Source: an uncultured Collinsella sp. (GTDB taxonomy: Bacteria > Actinomycetota > Coriobacteriia > Coriobacteriales > Coriobacteriaceae). Taken from it: a stretch of 25,510 nt of DNA. Shown here piece after piece: positions 1 through 6,705 of this stretch; positions within the stretch are counted from its first letter, which is position 1, and the number at the start of each line of letters is the position of its first letter. Below the pieces are notes generated by a model. That model made no database searches. It was given only the letters and a program-made list of their open reading frames with translations, and had not been told where the DNA came from. Where the stretch lies: the NCBI GenBank assembly GCA_900551815.1, contig URXE01000033.1:1-25510 (forward strand). Reading direction: 5' to 3'. Both the position numbers and the translations under genes were made by a program.

Positions 1-1128
1 CGCAAGACCATGGAGCTCGTGCGCGGCGGCTACGCCATGACGCTCATCAACGAGCAGACGCTCTACGCATTCCGCGATCCGCACGGCATTCGCCCGCTCG
101 TGCTGGGCAAGCTCGTGGACGAGGGTCTGGACCAGGCCGATGCCGCATCCGTTTCGAAGCTGCCGTCGCAGGACGGCGCCGCGACGGCCGACGCCACCAC
201 CCACGTCACCCGCGCCGGCGGCTGGGTCGTCGCCTCCGAGACTTGTGCGCTCGACATTGTGGGCGCCGAGTACGTCCGCGACGTCCGGCCCGGTGAGATT
301 TTGCGCATCAGCGCCGAGGGCCTTGTGTCCGAGCAGGGCGTGCCTGCCGCCGAAGAGCCTGCTAACTGCATTTTTGAGCAGGTCTACTTTGCTCGCCCCG
401 ATTCCATCATGAACGGCAAGAGCGTCTACGCCTGCCGTTATGACATGGGTCGTCAGCTGGCACATGAGGAGCCCGTCGAGGCCGACCTGGTCATCGGCGT
501 GCCCGACTCCGGCCTGCCGCCCGCGGAGGGGTATTCGCACGAGAGCGGTATTCCCTTTGGCGAGGGCCTTATCAAGAACCGCTACGTGGGCCGTACGTTT
601 ATCGAGCCTACGCAGGAGTTGCGCGCCATGGGCGTGCGCATGAAGCTCAACCCGCTGCGCGACAATATCGAGGGCAAGCGCCTGGTCGTCATCGACGACT
701 CCATCGTGCGCGGCACCACCATGGTGCAGCTCGTCAAGATGCTGCGCAACGCCGGCGCCAAGGAGATTCATATCCGCATCAACTCGCCCGAGGTCATCTG
801 GCCGTGCTTCTACGGCATCGATACCGACGTGCAGTCGCAGCTTATCAGCGCCAACAAGACGGTCGACGAGATTTGCGAGTATATCGGCGCCGATTCGCTG
901 GCCTTCCTTTCGGTCGAGGGTCTGCTGAAGGTCATGCCCAAGGGCGGTTACTGCGATGCGTGCTTTACCGGACGCTACCCCGTGGCGATTCCCGAGAGCT
1001 TTGGCCGCGACAAGTTCATGGAGGGCTTTAAGCCCCGCAACCTGGACAAGCCGCTGCATTTTGACGACGACGCCGTGGTCGAGAAATACGACGACCGCAG
1101 CTGGGAAGAGGAGCACGGCGAAGCCTAA
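1..1128 (+). CDS. purF: Amidophosphoribosyltransferase, 3' part (5' end outside window)
   Basis: First committed step of purine synthesis: PRPP plus glutamine gives 5-phosphoribosylamine. The reading frame is open from base 1, so the N-terminal Cys nucleophile and much of the glutaminase domain lie upstream; 375 residues are visible. Seen: the glutaminase segment FRDPHGIRPLVLG, then the PRPP-binding loop VVIDDSIVRGTTM at about residues 229-241. The cysteines in NCIFEQVYFARPDS, in PCFYGID and in CDAC match the four ligands of the [4Fe-4S] cluster in Bacillus-type PurF. An Ala/Asp-rich stretch of about 35 residues (bases ~112-222) separates LGKL from WVVASETCALD, where Bacillus PurF has only a short link. 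The TAA stop forms the edge of a palindromic element. purM and purN follow on the same strand, as expected for a pur operon. Confidence 0.96.
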   Translation, partial: RKTMELVRGGYAMTLINEQTLYAFRDPHGIRPLVLGKLVDEGLDQADAASVSKLPSQDGAATADATTHVTRAGGWVVASETCALDIVGAEYVRDVRPGEILRISAEGLVSEQGVPAAEEPANCIFEQVYFARPDSIMNGKSVYACRYDMGRQLAHEEPVEADLVIGVPDSGLPPAEGYSHESGIPFGEGLIKNRYVGRTFIEPTQELRAMGVRMKLNPLRDNIEGKRLVVIDDSIVRGTTMVQLVKMLRNAGAKEIHIRINSPEVIWPCFYGIDTDVQSQLISANKTVDEICEYIGADSLAFLSVEGLLKVMPKGGYCDACFTGRYPVAIPESFGRDKFMEGFKPRNLDKPLHFDDDAVVEKYDDRSWEEEHGEA

Positions 1129-1167
1129 AACCTGCCATTTAGGGACAGGTTTATTTTGGTAGGTTTT
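1127..1167 (+). repeat. GGGAC-core palindrome, subfamily III copy 1
   Basis: Eleven-base arms at 1127-1137 and 1157-1167 pair with one G-U wobble around a 19-nt centre containing AGGGACAGG. The left arm includes the last two bases of the purF stop codon. A near-identical copy abuts the pth stop codon (16760-16801, opposite strand), and a diverged copy lies at 16599-16640. The hairpin ends in TTTT, so it could act as a weak terminator or 3' end stabiliser between purF and purM. Confidence 0.75.
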
Positions 1168-1285
1168 ACCTGCTGTTTTGTTGATATGACGGAGCGTGCT
1201 GTTATGGTGCGCTCCGAAATGAACGCAACTATGAGCACCGTTTGGCGCCCGCGCGGCGCCACGGTAGTGGGAGAGGAAGGCTCAG

Positions 1286-2389
1286 ATGAGCGACAGCAAG
1301 CATGTGACGTACGAGGACGCCGGCGTCGATACCGCCGAGGGCGGCCGCGCCGTCGACGCTATTAAGCAGATGGTCAAGGACACCAACCGCCCCGAGGTTA
1401 TCGGCGGCATCGGTGGCTTTGGTGGCCTGTTCTCGGCCGCCGCGCTTAAGGATATGGAAGACCCGATCCTGATCAGCGGCACCGACGGCGTGGGCACCAA
1501 GCTCGTGCTCGCCCAGATCATGGACCGTCACGAGACGGTGGGCCAGGACCTGGTCGCCATGTGCGTCAATGACATTTTGGCTTCGGGCGCCGAGCCGCTG
1601 TTCTTCCTGGATTACGTTGCCATCGGTCACATTGAGGCCGAGCACATGGCAAAGATCGTCAAGGGCGTGGCCGACGGCTGCAAGCTCGCGGGCTGCGCGC
1701 TCGTGGGCGGCGAGATGGCCGAGCACCCGGGCGTCATGGCCCCCGCCGATTACGACCTCGCCGGCTTTACCGTGGGTGTTGTCGATCGTCCCAAGATGCT
1801 CGACCCCGCGAACGTTCGACCCGGCGATGTGATCCTGGGCCTGCCCTCCACCGGCGTACACTCCAACGGCTACTCACTCGTTCGCAAGGTCATCGGTGTC
1901 GACGGCATCAAGCCGGGCACGCCCGAGGCTGCCGCTAAGGCCGAGGAGCTAAGCCGTCCGCTCGAGGAGCTCGGCGGTGCTTCGCTTGCCGACGCTCTGC
2001 TGGCTCCCACGCGCATTTATGTGAAGCCGATTCTGGAGCTGCTCCACAGTGGCGCCAACGTTCATGCCATTGCCCATATCACCGGCGGCGGTATTACCGA
2101 GAATCTCAACCGCGCGCTCGCCGACGACGTCGACGCCGTGGTCACCCGCAACGGCGCCGAGATGGGCTGGGATGTTCCGCCCGTCATTACTTACGTGTCG
2201 CGTCAGGCCGAGCTCGCACCCAACGAGGCATGCAAGACCTTCAACATGGGTGTCGGCCTGTGCCTGATCGTCGCCCCCGAGGACGAGGCTGCCGTGACCG
2301 AGGCTCTGGTCGCGCTAGGCGAGAAGCCGTTCCGCGTGGGCGAGTGCGTCGAGGGCTCCGGTAAGGTCGTGTACTCCGATGAGCGCTAA
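1286..2389 (+). CDS. purM: Phosphoribosylformylglycinamidine cyclo-ligase (AIR synthetase)
   Basis: Fifth step of purine synthesis: ATP-dependent closure of FGAM to aminoimidazole ribotide in the cytoplasm. The 367-residue length is close to the usual ~345. Family motifs are visible: GGIGGFGGLFS near residue 32, the metal/ATP segment SGTDGVGTKL at about 67-76, NDILASGAEPLFFLDY at about 96-111, the GGEMAEHPGVM stretch (GGETAEMPGMY in most homologues), GLPSTGVHSNGYSLVRKV, and AHITGGGITENL. The start ATG has GGAAGG five bases upstream (1275-1280). The 157-bp leader from purF holds a palindromic element and a perfect GGCGCC inverted repeat (1244-1260). The 3' end overlaps purN by 11 bp, implying translational coupling. 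Confidence 0.97.
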   Translation: MSDSKHVTYEDAGVDTAEGGRAVDAIKQMVKDTNRPEVIGGIGGFGGLFSAAALKDMEDPILISGTDGVGTKLVLAQIMDRHETVGQDLVAMCVNDILASGAEPLFFLDYVAIGHIEAEHMAKIVKGVADGCKLAGCALVGGEMAEHPGVMAPADYDLAGFTVGVVDRPKMLDPANVRPGDVILGLPSTGVHSNGYSLVRKVIGVDGIKPGTPEAAAKAEELSRPLEELGGASLADALLAPTRIYVKPILELLHSGANVHAIAHITGGGITENLNRALADDVDAVVTRNGAEMGWDVPPVITYVSRQAELAPNEACKTFNMGVGLCLIVAPEDEAAVTEALVALGEKPFRVGECVEGSGKVVYSDER

Positions 2390-3080
2390 CGAGCAGATGG
2401 CTGCTGCCGAGGGCCTGGGCTTTGTGCCCTATACCCGTCCGACCGGTACCGATACGGCTGAGCCGCTCAAGATCGGCGTGCTCATCAGCGGTTCCGGCAC
2501 CAATCTGCAGGCGCTGATCGACCTGATCGCCGCTGGCAAGCTTAACGCCTCGATTGAGCTTGTGGTGTCGAGCCGTCCTTCGGCCAAGGGCCTGCAGCGC
2601 GCCGAGCGTGCGGGTATCCAGACACTCACGCTGTCCAAGGATGTCTATGCCGACCCCATCGCGGCCGACGAGATCATCGCGCATGAGCTGCTCGAACGCG
2701 GCTGCGAGTACGTGGTGATGGCCGGCTATATGCGCATGGTGCACACGCCGCTGCTCGCAGCGTTTCCCAATCGCGTGGTCAACCTGCATCCGGCATTGCT
2801 GCCGAGCTTTACCGGCGCCCATGCGATTGACGATGCGTTTGCTCGCGGCGTCAAGGTGACCGGCGTGACCGTGCACTTTGCCAACGAGATCTACGACAAC
2901 GGCCCCATCATCGCCCAGCGTGCGCTGGCTGTTGAGGAGGGTTGGGACGTCGACACGCTCGAGGAGCACATCCACGCGATCGAGCACGTGCTGTATCCCG
3001 AGGTCGTGCAGATGCTCGCCGACGGTCGCGTTCACGTGCTGGAGAGCGGCAAGGTCGCAATTGATGCGCCTCGCGGCTAG
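2379..3080 (+). CDS. purN: Phosphoribosylglycinamide formyltransferase (GART)
   Basis: Third step of purine synthesis: transfers a formyl group from 10-formyl-tetrahydrofolate to GAR. The protein has 233 residues, against about 200-215 usually. The extra length is an N-terminal tail of about 29 residues (MSANEQMAAAEG...EP) before the first strand LKIGVLISGSGTNLQAL, which carries the phosphate-binding loop. Catalytic Asn and His are in VVNLHPALLPSF, and the conserved Asp of the formyl-folate loop is in EIYDNGPII. The start lies inside purM in another frame. A later internal start would remove the tail, but no internal Met precedes the first strand after Met7, so the coupled start is preferred. 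Its terminator is at 3112-3156. Confidence 0.95.
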   Translation: MSANEQMAAAEGLGFVPYTRPTGTDTAEPLKIGVLISGSGTNLQALIDLIAAGKLNASIELVVSSRPSAKGLQRAERAGIQTLTLSKDVYADPIAADEIIAHELLERGCEYVVMAGYMRMVHTPLLAAFPNRVVNLHPALLPSFTGAHAIDDAFARGVKVTGVTVHFANEIYDNGPIIAQRALAVEEGWDVDTLEEHIHAIEHVLYPEVVQMLADGRVHVLESGKVAIDAPRG

Positions 3081-3111
3081 CGGCGCACAGTACAATTTAG
3101 CCGAGTAGTCA

Positions 3112-3156
3112 GGGTGGTCATTGGCGCCAAGGCGCAAGTGGCCATCCTTTGTTTTT
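3112..3156 (+). terminator. Rho-independent terminator of the purine genes
   Basis: Bases 3112-3127 pair with 3132-3147 around the tetraloop CAAG. The 16-bp stem has three G-U pairs and one G-A mismatch. TTTGTTTTT (3148-3156) follows directly. It sits 31 bp after the purN stop. Confidence 0.82.
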
Positions 3157-3160
3157 GGCA

Positions 3161-3232
3161 GTCATTGGGGACGTTCTTAAACGACTAGTCATTGGGGACG
3201 TTCTTGAATGACTAGTCGTTTAAGAACGTCCC
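3161..3232. repeat. GGGGAC-core palindrome, subfamily I (double direct repeat inside a 26-bp inverted repeat)
   Basis: Bases 3168-3193 and 3207-3232 are a perfect 26-bp inverted repeat with a 13-nt loop. An 18-bp direct repeat, GTCATTGGGGACGTTCTT, starts at 3161 and again at 3188, so the second copy spans the end of the left arm and the loop. The element ends 27 bp before the EIIA start codon. It shares CATTGGGGACG..CTTAAA with the element at 5793-5859. Confidence 0.85.
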
Positions 3233-3259
3233 AGGTGACTAGGTGAGAGAGGTGAGCGC

Positions 3260-3724
3260 ATGGCGGATAACGAAGCGCTGTTTACGCCTGAGCTGGTGTT
3301 TTTTGATTGGGAGTGTGCGACGCCGGATGAGGTGTTTGCGCGACTCGAGGGCGAGCTCGCTCCGCGTGGCTACATTGCGCCCGGTTGGCTCGACGCCGTT
3401 CGCACACGTGAGGACGCCTATCCCACGGGTCTCGCTATGCCGGCGGCAAACATCGCCATCCCGCACACCGATCCGGGATTTGTGGCCAAGCCCTATATCG
3501 CGGTGGTAAAGCCTGCTGTGCCCGTGACATTCAATGCTATGGCGGGCATGGGTGCCCCCGTGCCGGCGCAGATTGTCATCAACCTGGGTATTGCCGAGCC
3601 GGGCGGCCAGGTCGAGGCGCTTCAGGCGCTCATGAATATCTTTATGGACGCCGACGCTGCAGCCGATGTGCTTGGCCAGACCACGCCCCAAGGCATGGTC
3701 GACGCCATCCGTCGCCACTTCTAA
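3260..3724 (+). CDS. PTS EIIA domain protein (fructose/galactitol-type), orphan
   Basis: A single-domain phosphotransferase EIIA component of 154 residues. This family takes phosphate from HPr on a histidine and passes it to EIIB of a sugar permease. The phosphorylatable histidine is His69 in IAIPHTD. The fold hallmarks of the fructose/mannitol/galactitol class (PTS_EIIA type 2) are visible: an early helix with LEGELAPRGYI, REDAYPTGLAMP before the active site, and a C-terminal ALQALMNIFMD...MVDAIRRHF. No EIIB or EIIC gene lies nearby, so the partner and sugar cannot be named; it may serve a permease encoded elsewhere or be regulatory. The start ATG has AGAGGTG about six bases upstream. It is flanked on both sides by palindromic repeats. 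Confidence 0.88.
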   Translation: MADNEALFTPELVFFDWECATPDEVFARLEGELAPRGYIAPGWLDAVRTREDAYPTGLAMPAANIAIPHTDPGFVAKPYIAVVKPAVPVTFNAMAGMGAPVPAQIVINLGIAEPGGQVEALQALMNIFMDADAAADVLGQTTPQGMVDAIRRHF

Positions 3725-3730
3725 GTCGGC

Positions 3731-3816
3731 ATTTGGGGACTGTCCCTAACTGCCAACTGCCAGACCTGTCCCCTTTGCACCAAAATGGTGCAGATTAACC
3801 CGTCCCCCATGCACCA
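3731..3816. repeat. GGGGAC-core palindrome cluster, subfamily V
   Basis: It begins six bases after the EIIA stop. GGGGACTGTCCC (3735-3746) is itself nearly palindromic. Further on, TGCACCA occurs at 3776-3782, its complement TGGTGCA at 3786-3792, and TGCACCA again at 3810-3816. The middle arm can therefore pair with either neighbour. On the minus strand the segments between arms read GGGGACAGG and GGGGGACGGG, the same core as the other elements. Confidence 0.7.
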
Positions 3817-3883
3817 GGTGTGCCGTGGAGGCTGCGTTGTGACACAATGGCGTTTGTTCGATTCGTGATGCGAAAGGCCAAAC

Positions 3884-5107
3884 ATGGCAAACAAGAAAAA
3901 GAACCCCGAGGCCGCGCCGACGCCCGAGCAACAGGCTCGCGCCGCCTCCAGCTCTCGTAAGAAGCAGCGCAAGACGTACGTGTCTAAGACCGTCAAGATT
4001 GTCCTGGTGGTCATCGGCGTGCTGGCGATGCTGCTTTCCGTCTCGGCCATGGCGTGCTCCGGCCTGATGTCACAGACCGAAAGTGCCAGCTCGGGCTATA
4101 AGCTTACTGGTGGCGTGGCTGCCACTATCAACGGCACCAACCTCACCGAGGACACCGTGACCAAGCAGATCATGAGCATGCGCACGTCCTACGGCTACAC
4201 CAAGGACAAGGACTGGGCACAGTACCTGGTCGACAACGACCTCACACCCAAGAAGTACCGCAAGCAGCTCATCGACTCCTATGCGCAGCAGATCCTGCTT
4301 CAGCAAGCGCAGAAGGAAAACGGCGTGACGGTGTCGGACAAGGAGGTCGAGAAGGCTTGGAAGGACGCCTGCAAGAGTGCCGGCGGCGCCAAAGCCTTTA
4401 AGAAGACGCTTAAGACCTATGGCTACACCGAGGACACCTACAAGGACTCGCTCAAGGAGAGTCTGGCGCAGCAGAAGCTCAAGGATGCCGTGGCACCCAC
4501 CAGCAAGCCCAAGGACAGCGAGATTGTCGATTACATCAATGAGAACCTGTCCAACTACAACGATGCCCGTCGTTCGTCGAATATCCTGATTAAGGTCGAT
4601 TCTGACGCTTCCGACGAGGACAAGGCCGCCGCCAAGGCCAAGGCGCAGGAGTGCCTGGACAAGATCAACTCCGGCGAGCTGAGCTTTGAGGACGCCGTGA
4701 AGCAGTACTCTGACGACACCGGCTCCAAGGAGAAGAAGGGCGATGTGGGCTGGGACAAGCTCACCACCTTCGTCGACAGCTACCAGGCGGCACTCGAGGG
4801 ACTCAACAAGGGCGATGTGAGCGACGTCGTCGAGTCGACCTATGGCTATCACATCATCAAGTGCACCGACTACTTCCATGTCGATAATCAGGTTGATGAC
4901 ATTAAGCAGGTGCCCAAGGACATCAAGAAGTACGTCTCCAACGTGGTGAAGACGCAGGCGGCAAGCACCGCGTACAGCGAGTGGCTGGAGCAGTACAAGA
5001 AGGACGCCGACATCACCGTTAACCCCATGCCCAAGGACGTGCCGTACAACGTCAGCCTGAAGGGCGTCACCAAGAGTTCGACCGACGATTCGTCGACGAC
5101 TGAGTAA
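3884..5107 (+). CDS. Membrane-anchored parvulin-type peptidyl-prolyl isomerase (SurA/PrsA-like)
   Basis: A predicted extracytoplasmic foldase of 407 residues. Residues 1-38 are a lysine-rich cytoplasmic tail, and one hydrophobic segment (VKIVLVVIGVLAMLLSVSAMA) spans about 38-58. The exported part has a SurA-N-like helical region (about 75-200, with KQLIDSYAQQILLQQA) and a parvulin domain at about 225-335: SSNILIKVD, SFEDAVKQYSDD, KKGDVGWD, LNKGDVSDVVESTYGYHIIKCTD. A Thr/Ser/Asp-rich tail closes it. AMAC is a poor lipobox (Ala at -3), so transmembrane anchoring, signal-peptidase cleavage and lipidation all remain possible. GAAAGG lies six bases before the ATG. Homologues assist secreted-protein folding in Gram-positives. 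Confidence 0.88.
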   Translation: MANKKKNPEAAPTPEQQARAASSSRKKQRKTYVSKTVKIVLVVIGVLAMLLSVSAMACSGLMSQTESASSGYKLTGGVAATINGTNLTEDTVTKQIMSMRTSYGYTKDKDWAQYLVDNDLTPKKYRKQLIDSYAQQILLQQAQKENGVTVSDKEVEKAWKDACKSAGGAKAFKKTLKTYGYTEDTYKDSLKESLAQQKLKDAVAPTSKPKDSEIVDYINENLSNYNDARRSSNILIKVDSDASDEDKAAAKAKAQECLDKINSGELSFEDAVKQYSDDTGSKEKKGDVGWDKLTTFVDSYQAALEGLNKGDVSDVVESTYGYHIIKCTDYFHVDNQVDDIKQVPKDIKKYVSNVVKTQAASTAYSEWLEQYKKDADITVNPMPKDVPYNVSLKGVTKSSTDDSSTTE

Positions 5108-5112
5108 TCATG

Positions 5113-5138
5113 GGGCGGCGCTCGTGCGAGTGCCGCCC
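5113..5138 (+). other. GC-rich intercistronic hairpin
   Basis: Bases 5113-5124 pair with 5127-5138 (12 bp, one G-U). It lies between the isomerase stop and the yqeY ribosome binding site, with no T-tract. It may stabilise or partly attenuate the downstream message rather than terminate it. Confidence 0.55.
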
Positions 5139-5161
5139 GCACTATTGAGGAGGATTTGCAG

Positions 5162-5605
5162 ATGACCAACGAAGAGCTGCAGCAGGAAATGATTGCCGCC
5201 ATGAAGGCCAAGGACAAGGTTCGCCTGTCCATCATTCGCCAGGTTAAGGCCGAGGTGAAGAATATCGAGGTTAACGAGCGCCGCGACGTGACCGAGGAAG
5301 ACGTCAACAGCATGATCAAGCGTCTGATTAAGCAGACGAGCGAGACGCTGGAGATGTCCATCAAGGCCGGCACCGACCAGGACCGTACTGACAACCTGAC
5401 CGAGCAGGTCAAGATTCTGGAGAGCCTGCTGCCCGCGCAGGTTTCGGGCGAGGAGCTCGAGGCCCTGATCGAGCAGGTCATCGCCGAGCTGGGTGCGACC
5501 TCTAAGAAGCAGATGGGCCAGGTCATGGGCGCTCTGGGCAAGGCCACTGGCGGCAACTTCGATAAGCCGGCAGCAGCAAAGATTGTCGGCGCAAAGCTTG
5601 CGTAA
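5162..5605 (+). CDS. yqeY: GatB/YqeY domain protein
   Basis: A 147-residue member of the YqeY family, related to the tail domain of GatB, the amidotransferase that matures mis-charged Asp/Glu-tRNA. Stand-alone YqeY proteins have no settled biochemical role. The family pattern is clear: an N-terminal helical bundle with MIAAMKAKDKVRLSIIRQVKAEVKN, then LESLLPAQVSGEELEALI, then the C-terminal SKKQMGQVMGALGKATGG...AAKIVGAKL. The start is ATG 5162, eight bases after GGAGG (5149-5153). An in-frame TTG at 5156 is too close to that site. It follows the isomerase gene after 54 bp and may be co-transcribed with it. Confidence 0.93.
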   Translation: MTNEELQQEMIAAMKAKDKVRLSIIRQVKAEVKNIEVNERRDVTEEDVNSMIKRLIKQTSETLEMSIKAGTDQDRTDNLTEQVKILESLLPAQVSGEELEALIEQVIAELGATSKKQMGQVMGALGKATGGNFDKPAAAKIVGAKLA

Positions 5606-5608
5606 TTT

Positions 5609-5636
5609 GTTACGCGGTTTTACCAAACCGCGTAAC
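5609..5636 (+). terminator. Hairpin after yqeY
   Basis: Perfect 12-bp stem (5609-5620 with 5625-5636) and a four-base loop TACC, starting four bases after the yqeY stop. No clear T-tract follows, so termination may depend on the larger hairpin downstream. Confidence 0.5.
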
Positions 5637-5649
5637 GGCTCGACGCTGC

Positions 5650-5748
5650 AAACCCGTACACGCGAGCAAGGTGACGTGAAATGAAAGGGCGCGACCATAA
5701 GGTCTGCGCCCTTTCATTTCACGTCACCTTGCTCGCGTGTACGGGTTT
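5650..5748. repeat. Perfect 43-bp inverted repeat (probable strong terminator)
   Basis: Bases 5650-5692 are the exact reverse complement of 5706-5748. The 13-nt centre can add GACC/GGTC around ATAA. The stem ends in GGGTTTT. It is far longer than a typical intrinsic terminator (7-15 bp) and lies in a gap where transcription of yqeY should end. Confidence 0.85.
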
Positions 5749-5792
5749 TCGCTGACTTATGCTCAACAAGGGCGGTTGTATTATTTTCGGCG

Positions 5793-5859
5793 CTCATTGG
5801 GGACGGGCTTAAATGAGTGCCCAATGAGCAGGTACTCATTTAAGTCTGTCCCCAATGAG
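5793..5859. repeat. GGGGAC-core palindrome, subfamily I copy 2
   Basis: Arms of 26 bases (5793-5818 and 5834-5859) pair with two G-U wobbles and no mismatch. The loop is 15 nt. Both strands read CATTGGGGAC near the outer edge. It is related to the element at 3161-3232. Confidence 0.82.
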
Positions 5860-5924
5860 TGGGTTAAAGGTTGCGGGTTCTTTACGGGAATGTAGTGTGG
5901 GCTGCGGAAACGTGATTCTTTCCG

Positions 5925-5930
5925 TACAAT
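5925..5930 (+). promoter_or_regulatory. Candidate -10 box for the amino-acid transporter operon
   Basis: TACAAT lies 35 bases before the ATPase start codon, downstream of all hairpins in the gap. No good TTGACA-like -35 is found at 16-18 bp spacing, so the call is tentative. Confidence 0.4.
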
Positions 5931-5965
5931 AGTTCAACTCGTGTAAACGCAGGGAAGGGACATTC

Positions 5966-6697
5966 ATGGCAGACATGATCGAGATCAAGCATCTCAACAA
6001 GTACTTTGGCGACCTGCATGTGCTCAAAGATATCAATCTCACCGTCAAGCGCGGCGAGAAGCTCGTAATGATCGGGCCTTCCGGCTCGGGTAAGTCGACG
6101 CTCATCCGTTGCGTCGATTATCTGGAGGAGCCCACGTCGGGCGAGGTCGTCATCGACGGTACGCCGCTCACCAAAAAGAATCACCTGGAGATGGCTCGCA
6201 AGTACAGCTCCATGGTGTTTCAGCAGTTCAACTTGTATCCCAACATGACGGTGCTGGGCAACCTGACGCTCGCGCCCATCAAGCTGCAAAAGAAGAGCAA
6301 GGAGGAGGCGACCGAGATCGCCATCGCTGCGCTCAAGCGCGTCGGCATGGCGCATAAGGCCGGCGAGTATCCGCAGAATCTCTCGGGTGGTCAACAGCAG
6401 CGCATCGCCATCGCCCGTGCCCTGTGCACCAAGCAGCCCATCATCCTGTTTGACGAGCCGACCTCGGCGCTCGACCCCGAGATGGTCCAGGAGGTTCTGG
6501 ACGTTATGATTGAGCTCGCGCAGGAGGACATCACCATGATCTGCGTGACGCACGAGATGGGCTTTGCGCGCCAGGTGGCCGACCGCGTCATCTTTATGGA
6601 GGACGGCCGCATTCTGGAGGAGGGCACGCCCGAGCACTTCTTCGATAACCCCGAGAACCCGCGCTGCCGCGAGTTCCTGTCCAAGATTCTGCACTAG
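5966..6697 (+). CDS. glnQ: Polar amino-acid ABC transporter ATP-binding protein (GlnQ-like)
   Basis: The cytoplasmic ATPase of a glutamine/glutamate-type importer, 243 residues, standard length. Walker A is GPSGSGKS at residues 37-44, the Q-loop is in VFQQFNLYPNMTV, the signature is LSGGQQQR, Walker B is ILFDEPTSALDPE, and the H-loop is VTHEMGFA. The sequence FQQFNLYPNMTVLGN is typical of the polar amino-acid uptake subfamily. It is the first gene of a four-gene unit (ATPase, receptor, permease, permease), with only a few bases between ATPase and receptor. GGAAGGGA precedes the ATG. The substrate (Gln, Glu, His, Arg, cystine) cannot be fixed from sequence alone. Confidence 0.95.
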   Translation: MADMIEIKHLNKYFGDLHVLKDINLTVKRGEKLVMIGPSGSGKSTLIRCVDYLEEPTSGEVVIDGTPLTKKNHLEMARKYSSMVFQQFNLYPNMTVLGNLTLAPIKLQKKSKEEATEIAIAALKRVGMAHKAGEYPQNLSGGQQQRIAIARALCTKQPIILFDEPTSALDPEMVQEVLDVMIELAQEDITMICVTHEMGFARQVADRVIFMEDGRILEEGTPEHFFDNPENPRCREFLSKILH

Positions 6698-6705
6698 GCG
6701 CGGTG

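Larger units (their letters stand above)
5606..5965. other. 360-bp non-coding gap with two hairpins, one palindromic repeat and a promoter
   Basis: From left to right: a 12-bp hairpin just past the yqeY stop, a 43-bp perfect inverted repeat, a GGGGAC-core palindrome, and a -10-like TACAAT before the transporter ATPase gene. No convincing ORF was seen. Confidence 0.7.

Noticed and set aside
2379..2389. Possible frameshift between purM and purN
   Set aside because: Both proteins are full length with intact motifs; this is a normal coupled overlap.
3091..3096. TACAAT as a promoter for the EIIA gene
   Set aside because: It lies upstream of the purN terminator, so the transcript would be terminated at once; no -35 is visible.
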